Shown here piece by piece: positions 16,822 to 23,484 of a stretch of 33,856 nt of DNA. Both the position numbers and the translations under genes were made by a program. Each line of letters begins with the position of its first letter. Positions within the stretch are counted from its first letter, which is position 1. Origin of the DNA: Gudongella sp051744365 (GTDB lineage Bacteria; Bacillota; Clostridia; Tissierellales; Tissierellaceae); contig JBNJCX010000019.1 of assembly GCA_051744365.1 (NCBI GenBank), forward strand, positions 1 to 33,856. Direction: 5' to 3'. Under the pieces are notes generated by a model. The model worked only from the letters and a program-made list of their open reading frames with translations. It did no database searches and had not been told where the DNA came from.

Positions 16822-16827
16822 ATTATA
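16822..16827 (-). promoter_or_regulatory. -10 box before the small membrane protein gene
   Basis: Minus-strand TATAAT is preceded by TTGA, with only a poor -35 (CAATAA at 17 bases). It would give a very short leader of about 12 bases that still contains the ribosome site. Confidence 0.35.
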
Positions 16828-16874
16828 TCAAGATTCCAGTGGAGTTATTGCATTTTTAAAAAATTTTTACTCTC

Positions 16875-16889
16875 CTTCATCTGGGTATA
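16875..16889 (+). promoter_or_regulatory. CTTCATCTGGGTATA element before nfeD
   Basis: These 15 bases are identical to those before the ParB-like gene at 13108-13122 (other strand). The GGGTAT core is about 43 bases from the nfeD start, and a T-rich stretch (ATTTTTAC) lies 13-14 bases before it. Likely promoter of the nfeD-slipin operon. Confidence 0.45.
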
Positions 16890-16931
16890 CATAAAGCAAA
16901 GCAAGTTACCGCGAAGAGGTAGGGTGATATT

Positions 16932-18260
16932 ATGAAGCGGATATTAAGTATATTATTGATTGCAGCAATTCTGCTGGCTCCAATTCTTTCAGCAAATGCT
17001 TCAGAGGCAAGTGGACCAAGCAATCCACTGGTTATGACCCTGAACATTGACGATATGATCACAGCAGGAACAGCAGCAAGGATTGAACGAGGGATTCAGG
17101 AGGCTGAGGAGAGGGGTGCCACTGCACTGGTTCTTCTTCTTGATACCCCTGGAGGACTTGTGGATTCAACCCTTAAGATTATCAGCGACCTTTCAGCATC
17201 AAAGATTCCCATAATAACCTATGTTACTCCCCCTGGAGCAATTGCAGCATCTGCAGGGGCCTTTATCCTCCTTGGCGGTCACATAACGGCCATGTCTCCG
17301 GGAACAACAACAGGTGCAGCCATGCCTGTTACCATCTCTACCGACGGCGAGGGCACACAGACTGCTGATGAAAAGACCATACTGTTTCTTGCAGGCCATA
17401 TCAGAAGCATCGCTGAAACAAATGGAAGACCTGGAGATATAGCTGAACGTTTTGTAACGGAGAATCTGACCCTTAGCAGCCAGGAGGCCTTGGAGCTTGG
17501 TGTGGCAGACTATATCGAACTGAATCTAGCCTCCCTACTCCAGACTGTTCATGGACTGGAAATAGAGGTTCAGGAGGAAAATATCCTTATGGATACCTTG
17601 AATGCAGAAATCGAGCCCATTGAACCAAATCTAAAGGAAAAAATAACACACCTTATCAGCAATCCACAGATAACCTTTATACTCCTGATGGTGGGAGTAT
17701 ACGGAATCATATTGGGAGTCGGCAATCCCGCAACATTCGTACCTGAGGTTCTGGGTGCCATTTGCCTTGTGCTGGCTCTGTTTGGACTGGGGATGTTTGA
17801 AATCAACATGTTTGCCATTATGATGATTTTCCTTGGGATCGGACTGTTGGTGGCTGAAGCCCTTACCCCCACCTATGGGGTTCTGGGCACGGGAGGTGTG
17901 GTAAGCATTGTCATAGGAATCATCTACCTTCCAGTTGAACCTCTTGTTACACGCAAGTGGCTCCTTCAATTCAGGCTGATGGCTGTAGGGGTCGGTGTTG
18001 TAGGCTCCATATTTTTGGTGGTTCTTCTTGCAGGAATTGTTAGACTAAGGAGGTTGCCGGTTAAAATGGGATTATCTGAATTCTTAGGAGAAACGGGAAC
18101 AGTAATTGAGGATTTGGACCCTGCTGGCTTTATCAGGGTACATGGTGAGCTGTGGAAGGCAAAGAGTCTTGATAAATCCATTATTCCTAAAGGAACCGAA
18201 GTAAGAATTATCGAACGAAATCAAATGGTCTGCATTGTGGAACCAGTTGATGATAAATAG
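16932..18260 (+). CDS. nfeD: NfeD family membrane-bound ClpP-class serine protease
   Basis: A 442-residue full-length NfeD (stomatin operon partner protein). Residues 1-24 are a signal peptide. The ClpP-like protease domain follows, with DTPGGLVDST and PPGAIAASAGAFILLGG carrying the predicted nucleophile Ser; DEKTILFLAGHI offers the Lys of the Ser-Lys dyad. About four membrane helices (residues 237-375) lead to a C-terminal OB-fold domain (LGETGTVIEDL...RVHGELWKA). The protease faces the outside and is thought to cleave the C-terminus of its slipin partner. The next gene is that partner, 30 bases downstream, a classic pair. The ribosome site GGTAGGGTG precedes ATG 16932. Confidence 0.93.
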   Translation: MKRILSILLIAAILLAPILSANASEASGPSNPLVMTLNIDDMITAGTAARIERGIQEAEERGATALVLLLDTPGGLVDSTLKIISDLSASKIPIITYVTPPGAIAASAGAFILLGGHITAMSPGTTTGAAMPVTISTDGEGTQTADEKTILFLAGHIRSIAETNGRPGDIAERFVTENLTLSSQEALELGVADYIELNLASLLQTVHGLEIEVQEENILMDTLNAEIEPIEPNLKEKITHLISNPQITFILLMVGVYGIILGVGNPATFVPEVLGAICLVLALFGLGMFEINMFAIMMIFLGIGLLVAEALTPTYGVLGTGGVVSIVIGIIYLPVEPLVTRKWLLQFRLMAVGVGVVGSIFLVVLLAGIVRLRRLPVKMGLSEFLGETGTVIEDLDPAGFIRVHGELWKAKSLDKSIIPKGTEVRIIERNQMVCIVEPVDDK

Positions 18261-18290
18261 CTATAGTTATCATTGAAAGGAGGTAGTTTA

Positions 18291-19091
18291 ATGTTATTGG
18301 ATTTGTTTGAAGGTATTATTCCCTATCTGGGAGGTCTAATCCTGGCAGGCGGACTTCTTAAGATGTCCATAAAGGTAATCCCTGAATATGAAAGAGGTGT
18401 TCTTTTCAGACTGGGAAGGCTTGTAGCAGTAAAGGGTCCTGGCCTTATACTGATAATCCCCTTTATAGACAGGATTGTCCGGGTTTCCCTAAGAATCATC
18501 GTGGATAATGTCCCTCCACAGGAGGTTGTAACAAGGGACAATGTAACCTGCAAGGTCAATGCAGTCCTCTATTACAGGGTTACAGAGCCTGACAAGGCCG
18601 TTATCAATGTTGAGAAGTATCATGAGGCTACAAGCCAGTTTGCACAGACAACAATGAGAAGCGTCGTAGGACAGGCGGATCTTGATGAGCTTCTCTCCGA
18701 AAGGGATAAGCTGAACAGGAAGATTCAGGAGATTGTGGACCTAGCCACGGATCCGTGGGGCATAAAGGTCACCGCTGTTGAAATAAGGGATGTTACAATA
18801 CCGGTTGAGATGCAGCGAGCAATAGCAAGACAGGCTGAAGCCGAACGTGACAGAAGGGCAGTTGTAATCCAGGCGGACGGTGAAAAGCAGGCTGCCAAGA
18901 AGATTGCAGAGGCAACGGAGATTCTGACACAGGTCGACGGAGCCATGACCTTGCGTATGCTAAGGACCATAAGCGAGTCTGCAAATCAGCAGAGCAACAC
19001 AATACTCTTCCCCCTTCCCATGGAGCTTAAGCATCTTCTCAAGGATCTGACCCCCAGGGAAATCAAGGAAAAAATTGTTGAGGTTGAATAA
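18291..19091 (+). CDS. Slipin (stomatin/SPFH family membrane scaffold protein)
   Basis: A 266-residue SPFH-domain protein. One N-terminal hydrophobic hairpin is followed by VIPEYERGVLFRLGRL, the diagnostic stomatin start. The core segment NVPPQEVVTRDNVTCKVNAVLYYRV and the RQAEAERDRRAVVIQADGEK coiled-coil region that drives oligomers come next. The C-terminus ends in an ITLF-like INTILFPLP segment (NTILFPLPMEL), the usual cleavage target of the NfeD protease. ATG 18291 is chosen because AAAGGAGG lies 7 bases upstream; an in-frame TTG 18 bases earlier lacks a site. Cotranscribed with nfeD and followed by a strong terminator. Confidence 0.94.
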   Translation: MLLDLFEGIIPYLGGLILAGGLLKMSIKVIPEYERGVLFRLGRLVAVKGPGLILIIPFIDRIVRVSLRIIVDNVPPQEVVTRDNVTCKVNAVLYYRVTEPDKAVINVEKYHEATSQFAQTTMRSVVGQADLDELLSERDKLNRKIQEIVDLATDPWGIKVTAVEIRDVTIPVEMQRAIARQAEAERDRRAVVIQADGEKQAAKKIAEATEILTQVDGAMTLRMLRTISESANQQSNTILFPLPMELKHLLKDLTPREIKEKIVEVE

Positions 19092-19101
19092 CTTTTTAGA
19101 T

Positions 19102-19137
19102 GGCTGAGCCTTTCTATGACCATAGGCTCAGCCTTTT
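19102..19137 (+). terminator. Rho-independent terminator of nfeD-slipin
   Basis: A 10-bp perfect stem GGCTGAGCCT/AGGCTCAGCC with a 12-base loop, followed by TTTTAT, begins 10 bases after the slipin stop. Confidence 0.85.
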
Positions 19138-19223
19138 ATCAATTGTTTTAATCTAAATAATTATTGGTTGAAAATTTATGAAACTGTTTTCTTTTCTAAT
19201 CTCGGTGGTGTAATATATATGAG

Positions 19224-19237
19224 GTTAAACGTTTAAC
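19224..19237. promoter_or_regulatory. LacI-type palindromic operator before rbsR remnant
   Basis: GTTAAACGTTTAAC is a perfect 14-base palindrome with the central CG typical of LacI-family operators. It lies between a TAATAT box (19211-19216) and the start of the broken rbsR, which is where RbsR would repress its own operon. The palindrome is intact although the regulator is not. Confidence 0.75.
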
Positions 19238-19257
19238 TAGATGGACGGGATGATAAT

Positions 19258-19815
19258 ATGAGAAAACGCCAAACAACCATAAAGGATATGGCCAGGGAAG
19301 CTGGCTACAATGTAATAATCTGCTATACGGATGACAATGTTGAGGAGGAAAACAAATACCTCCAGATGCTTTCAGAAAAGATGGTCGATGGAATAATCCT
19401 AACTCACTCGGCCAGCAGAAACGAAGAAAAAACAGGTCTTGAAAGCTGCAGAATCCCCATAATCCTCATAGACAGGGATTGCGATTCCCCGAATATCCTG
19501 GGCAAGGTACTGGTTGATAATAGGAAGGCATCCAGTGAGGGCGTCAACTACCTTGTATCAAAAGGATACAGGAGGATTGCATATATTGCCGGGCCGTTGA
19601 ATACAAGAACCGCCAGGGACAGACTTGATGGATATAAAAATGCACTTGTTGAAAATAATATTGAACACGATAGAAGCCTGGTAAGAGTAGGAGAATACAA
19701 ATTAAAGTGGGGCTATAAGGCAGTCAGAATGCTGATTGACTCCATTGAAGGCAAAAAGATTGATGGAAGTAATCTTATCCTGGATACAGCGCTGATAATC
19801 AGAAAATCCAGTTGA
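19258..19815 (+). pseudogene. rbsR: Ribose operon repressor RbsR remnant (LacI family, two internal deletions)
   Basis: The open frame of 185 residues has a LacI-family start (RQTTIKDMAREAG, first helix of the HTH). It then jumps directly to YNVIICYTDDNVEEE, which in normal members lies near residue 85. The recognition helix, hinge and first sugar-binding strand are missing. The middle is regular (MVDGIILTHSAS..., GKVLVDNRKASSEGVNYLVSKGYRRIAYIAGP). A second jump occurs after EYKLKWGYKA, which runs straight into VRMLIDSIEGKKI, the C-terminal end; about 80-90 residues including the effector-binding AANDLMA region are lost. Normal length is about 335. Both losses are in frame, so an ORF remains, but without a recognition helix it should not bind DNA. 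It precedes rbsK and overlaps its ribosome site. Confidence 0.85.
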
Positions 19816-19830
19816 AAGGAGCGAATAATA

Positions 19831-20763
19831 ATGGTGATAGTTGTTGGAAGCCTCAATATGGACCTTGTTGTACGGGCTCCAAGAATCCCAAGACCAGGTG
19901 AAACTGTACTGGGCTGGGATTTCAAACAGGTGCCAGGGGGCAAGGGTGCCAACCAGGCGGATGCTGCAGCAAAGCTTGGTGCGGATACCATGATGCTGGG
20001 TGCAGTTGGCAAGGATTCAATGGGCAAGCTCCTTAAGGATTCACTGGAAAATGATGGCGTAAATATACAGATGATTCTGGAGAAGGATAACCTGCCCACA
20101 GGTGTCGCAGCAATTGTTGTGGATGATTCGGGCAACAACGCCATAACCGTAGCACCAGGGGCAAACTCAGGTTTCTTCCCCCATGATCTCGCCACTATGG
20201 AGGAAGCATTCGAAAAAGCCCAGGTCTTGCTTGTCCAGCTTGAAACACCTCTTGAAACTGTAAAAGACGCTCTAGAGCTGGCAAAAAAGCACGGTGTTAC
20301 AACCATACTTAATCCCGCACCCGCCATGGAGCTTGATGCTGAGGTTTTTTCCCTGGTGGATATATTGACCCCCAATGAAACGGAGCTTGAGCTATTAAGC
20401 GGCATGGAAACTGATACGCCTAAAAAGGTCAGGGCAGCAGGAGAATCCCTTATCAGAAAGGGAGTATCCGGGCTGATTGTAACCCTGGGTAGTCAGGGAA
20501 GCATGCGCATAGAGAAAGACTTTTCAAAAGTCTATCCTGCATACAAGGTAAAGGCAATTGATACAACAGCTGCAGGCGACAGCTTCAATGCAGCCCTTGC
20601 AGTTTCAATTTCCAAGGGAGAATCAATGGATAAATCCATCGATTTTGCCACAAAGGTCGGTGCCATGACCGTTACAAAGCACGGAGCCCAAACCTCCCTT
20701 CCCCTTCTGAATGAGGTTGAAGAGTTTGACTTCTGGTATGAGAAAATGAAGCTTGAGGAGTGA
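19831..20763 (+). CDS. rbsK: Ribokinase (PfkB family)
   Basis: A complete 310-residue sugar kinase that phosphorylates ribose at O5 using ATP. It starts VVGSLNMDLVVRAPRIPRPGET and has the substrate-binding GGKGANQADAAAKLG motif, the LNPAPA segment, NETELELLSG, and the ATP-binding/catalytic DTTAAGDSFNAALA with the anion hole and catalytic Asp. GGAG is about 8-9 bases before ATG 19831. Both neighbours, rbsR before and rbsD-rbsB after, are broken by deletions, so this is the only intact member of a former rbsRKD-ACB type operon. The kinase may still serve ribose released from nucleosides. Confidence 0.94.
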   Translation: MVIVVGSLNMDLVVRAPRIPRPGETVLGWDFKQVPGGKGANQADAAAKLGADTMMLGAVGKDSMGKLLKDSLENDGVNIQMILEKDNLPTGVAAIVVDDSGNNAITVAPGANSGFFPHDLATMEEAFEKAQVLLVQLETPLETVKDALELAKKHGVTTILNPAPAMELDAEVFSLVDILTPNETELELLSGMETDTPKKVRAAGESLIRKGVSGLIVTLGSQGSMRIEKDFSKVYPAYKVKAIDTTAAGDSFNAALAVSISKGESMDKSIDFATKVGAMTVTKHGAQTSLPLLNEVEEFDFWYEKMKLEE

Positions 20764-20768
20764 TAACA

Positions 20769-20997
20769 GTGAAAAGGAGTTTCTTGCTTAATTCAGAAAT
20801 ATCATTTGTCGTCTCCCGAATGGGTCATATGGACGAGCTGACAATAGGCGGGGCAGGAAAAGTTGTCGAGCTTGAAGGAATTCCAGGAGCTTCCAAAGGA
20901 CATAGGTTCAATCGGTGTTGAGACTGCAGTGAAGGTTCTTAATGGAGAATCAGTTGATGCCTATATTCCTGTAGCCCTTGAGCTTGTAACTCAGTAA
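20769..20997 (+). pseudogene. Collapsed rbsD/rbsB fusion remnant (rbsA and rbsC lost)
   Basis: From GTG 20769 the frame reads NSEISFVVSRMGHMDELTIG, the start of ribose pyranase RbsD, up to about 20858. It then passes without a break into KVVELEGIPGAS (20859-20894), a segment of the ribose-binding protein RbsB, and stops at 20921. In another frame QELPKDIGSIGVETAVKVLN followed by GESVDAYIPVALELVTQ (20884-20997) is the C-terminal end of RbsB. The 11 bases CAGGAGCTTCC (20884-20894) read correctly in both parts, so the second join lies on them. The usual order rbsD-rbsA-rbsC-rbsB implies loss of most of rbsD, all of rbsA and rbsC, and most of rbsB. Only 5 bases separate it from rbsK; a terminator follows. 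Confidence 0.85.
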
Positions 20998-21017
20998 AAC
21001 ATACAGAAGCTTTTCCA

Positions 21018-21043
21018 AAGCACGGTCAATTGACCGTGCTTTT
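21018..21043 (+). terminator. Terminator of the collapsed ribose operon
   Basis: A 10-bp stem AAGCACGGTC/GACCGTGCTT with loop AATT is followed by TTTTCC on the plus strand, 20 bases past the rbsB stop. It is also a usable hairpin on the other strand. Confidence 0.8.
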
Positions 21044-21119
21044 CCTTCTCACAAAAGACTATTGATTTCCCTGAATTTTTTAAGCTTAACAAAGAACCTT
21101 CACAGAATAAACACAATTT

Positions 21120-21129
21120 AGACATGTCT
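21120..21129. promoter_or_regulatory. AGACATGTCT palindrome upstream of the efflux operon
   Basis: A perfect 10-base palindrome sits 18 bases before the TATAAT box, in the -35 region. It could be an operator for a regulator of the export genes, but no regulator gene is adjacent. Confidence 0.3.
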
Positions 21130-21146
21130 TCCCCACTTCTTACATA

Positions 21147-21152
21147 TATAAT
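21147..21152 (+). promoter_or_regulatory. -10 box before the efflux operon
   Basis: TATAAT lies 46 bases before the GTG start of the adaptor gene. The -35 at 17 bases (ATGTCT) is poor and lies on the AGACATGTCT palindrome, which may suggest regulated or activator-dependent use. Confidence 0.4.
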
Positions 21153-21198
21153 AAATATACTGCGAAAACAAAAAATACTGTTATAGGGAGTGGAGTAT

Positions 21199-22806
21199 GT
21201 GAAAAAGGGCTATAAATATCTAATTGGATTATTGACAATCCTGGCAATCATCGTTGGCTTTTGGTATGTCAGATCAAACATAAGAACCCAGGCAGCTGAA
21301 TCAACTGAAAATTCAATAACCACAAGTGTTGCAAAGGGTAATATTCAGCTTACTGCAAGCGGTGCTGCAGTGGTTCAATCAAGTGAGAAAAAGGACATAA
21401 ATTCAATAACAAATGGAAAGATTGAAGAAATACTGGTATCGGAAGGACAGGAGGTCTATGAAGGCGACTTGCTTCTCCTTTTTGAAAATTCCTCGACAAG
21501 CTCTGAAATAGAGAGATTGATGCTGGATCTTGAGCAGCAGCAGTCAGAGCTTTCTGGTGTATACGAAACCAAAGCCGACCTAAATGTATATGCCCCCATC
21601 TCAGGATATATCGGAAATATTGCAGCTGAGGTCGGCAATGATTTAAATAATGGCTTTAAAGTTGCAACTATTACAAACAGCGACAAGCTACTTGTAAACG
21701 GTTATTATGTAAAAGGAGAATACGACCAGATATCAATAGGCGACAGAGCCAATGTTACTGTCGATGCTTATATGACAACATTTCCGGGAACAGTTGTAAT
21801 CAAGAACCAGACTCCCCAGACCAGAGGAAATGGAATAGTCCTATATGAAATATCTGTTGCCCTGGACAATGCCGGTGCAGTGGCGGTTGGAGATGTGGGA
21901 AGGGTTTCAGTACTCAAAGGGGTCGGCGAAATAAGAAGCTATGAAACCTCTGCATTCAGCAACTCTGATCAAAGGGATGTCATAGCAGGGACTTCAGGAA
22001 AAGTTACTGCCATCCGCATAAAAGATGGCGACTATATCGACAAAGGCGAGTTGCTCCTAACTCTTGAAAGCTCCAGCATCGACCGCCAGATAAGCTCCCA
22101 GCAGAATTCCTTGGAAAGGATAAGCTCAGAAATCTCAGAGAAATATGATATCCTGGATGATTACGCCGTCTACTCCCCCATTTCCGGAGTAGTAACCTCT
22201 GTAAATGTAGCAGAAGGGGAACAGGTGGGAAATAACAATACACTGTTTACAATAACTGACTTAAACAATCTGGAAATAGTAATACCTGTGGATGAGCTGC
22301 AAATCAATGAAATACAAATTGGCATGCCGGCTCAGGTAACTGTAGGGGCAGCATCCGGAAAAATATATATTGCCACTGTCTCGCATATAGGACTGGAGGG
22401 TATTTCCCAGAACGGTGTCTCCACCTTTGATGTTACCTTGAAACTGGACAGCTCCGAAAACCTTAAGCCCGGGATGTCGGGAGATGGAGTCATAGTAATC
22501 GCTAGAAGCGCTGATACGCTGCTGCTCCCCATAGAGTCTGTTCAAACAACCCGTGAAGGCAGCTTCGTTATTATGGCTGATGCCCCTGACGGAGAGCTGA
22601 CGCCAGTGAAAATCGGCCTGGTATCAGAATCATTTGTCGAGATACTGGAAGGAGTTTCTGAAGGAGACAGCATCAAGTACTTCACAACCTCCCAAACACA
22701 ACCCGTTGAACAGCCAACCGGAACCAGGATACCTGGAATGGGTGGCGGAATCCCAGGAATGGGCGGCGGCCAAAAGGAAACAACCTCTCCTGGAGGTGGA
22801 AATTAA
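21199..22806 (+). CDS. MacA/HlyD-type efflux adaptor with two tandem lipoyl/beta-barrel modules
   Basis: A 535-residue membrane-anchored adaptor of an ABC exporter. One N-terminal helix (about 7-24) is followed by two copies of a biotinyl-lipoyl plus beta-barrel unit, at about residues 68-238 and 259-455. Compare VYAPISGYIGNIAAEVGNDL with VYSPISGVVTSVNVAEGEQV, and YDQISIGDRANVTV with INEIQIGMPAQVTV. Each copy has its own short coiled-coil hairpin (EIERLMLDLEQQQSEL; DRQISSQQNSLERISSEI). The C-terminus is a low-complexity GMGGG/Pro tail. GTG 21199 is taken as the start because GGGAG lies 8 bases upstream; GTG 21190 abuts the site. Followed without a gap by the ATPase and permease of a MacB-type exporter; the cargo is unknown. 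Confidence 0.88.
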   Translation: MKKGYKYLIGLLTILAIIVGFWYVRSNIRTQAAESTENSITTSVAKGNIQLTASGAAVVQSSEKKDINSITNGKIEEILVSEGQEVYEGDLLLLFENSSTSSEIERLMLDLEQQQSELSGVYETKADLNVYAPISGYIGNIAAEVGNDLNNGFKVATITNSDKLLVNGYYVKGEYDQISIGDRANVTVDAYMTTFPGTVVIKNQTPQTRGNGIVLYEISVALDNAGAVAVGDVGRVSVLKGVGEIRSYETSAFSNSDQRDVIAGTSGKVTAIRIKDGDYIDKGELLLTLESSSIDRQISSQQNSLERISSEISEKYDILDDYAVYSPISGVVTSVNVAEGEQVGNNNTLFTITDLNNLEIVIPVDELQINEIQIGMPAQVTVGAASGKIYIATVSHIGLEGISQNGVSTFDVTLKLDSSENLKPGMSGDGVIVIARSADTLLLPIESVQTTREGSFVIMADAPDGELTPVKIGLVSESFVEILEGVSEGDSIKYFTTSQTQPVEQPTGTRIPGMGGGIPGMGGGQKETTSPGGGN

Positions 22807-23484
22807 ATGCTGCTTGAGCTTAAGGATATAACAAAAGTATATAAAACAGGCAAGCTGGAGCTAACGGTTCTTAAAGGAGTTTCTTTGGATATCGATAAAG
22901 GTGACTTCATCTCAATCATCGGACCCTCAGGTTCCGGCAAGTCCACCTTTATGAACATCCTGGGCTGCCTTGATACGCCCACTGAGGGAACCTATCTTTT
23001 TGAGGATAGGGAAGTCAGCAATTACACCGCAGATGAGCTTGCAGAGATACGAAATATAAAAATTGGATTTATTTTTCAGAAGTTCAACCTTCTTCCAAAG
23101 CTTACAGCTATTGAGAATGTTGAGCTGCCTCTGATCTACAGAGGTGAGTCCACCTCTGTCAGACGTGAAAGAGCAACCAAGGTTCTGGAGGATGTCGGTC
23201 TTGGCGAAAGAATAAATCACAGACCTGCAGAGATGTCCGGTGGAGAGCAGCAACGGGTTGCCATAGCAAGAGCTCTTGCAGGAAACCCCAAGCTTATCCT
23301 CGCTGATGAGCCTACGGGGAATCTTGACACAAAGTCAGGTGCTGAGGTAATAAAGCTGTTAAAGGAACTGAATAAGAAGGGAACCACCCTTGTTATGATA
23401 ACTCATGATATGGAGGTTGCATCCCATGGCAAGAGGATTATCCGTATTCTGGATGGAGAACTGAGCCAGGAGGTGTTGGCATGA
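22807..23484 (+). CDS. MacB/LolD-type ABC exporter ATPase
   Basis: A 225-residue ATPase of the MacB/FtsE/LolD class. It carries Walker A GPSGSGKST, a Q-loop GFIFQKFNLLPKLTAIENVELPL, signature MSGGEQQRVAIARAL, Walker B LILADEPTGNLD and H-loop MITHDMEVA. It forms a complex with the next gene's FtsX-like permease and the upstream adaptor, powering efflux or extrusion of peptides, antibiotics or lipids. ATG 22807 directly follows the adaptor stop (TTAAATG), with GGAGGTGG inside the adaptor's last codons. Its stop overlaps the permease start in ATGA. Confidence 0.94.
   Translation: MLLELKDITKVYKTGKLELTVLKGVSLDIDKGDFISIIGPSGSGKSTFMNILGCLDTPTEGTYLFEDREVSNYTADELAEIRNIKIGFIFQKFNLLPKLTAIENVELPLIYRGESTSVRRERATKVLEDVGLGERINHRPAEMSGGEQQRVAIARALAGNPKLILADEPTGNLDTKSGAEVIKLLKELNKKGTTLVMITHDMEVASHGKRIIRILDGELSQEVLA

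Noticed and set aside
19713..20405. A 230-codon minus-strand frame antisense to rbsK
   Set aside because: It is the complement of a complete ribokinase; composition is Ser/Ala/Pro rich, as is typical for such shadows.
21018..21043. The AAGCACGGTCAATTGACCGTGCTT palindrome read as two arms (AAGCACGGTC, GACCGTGCTT) as an operator
   Set aside because: The T-run directly after it and its place behind the rbsB stop fit a terminator better.
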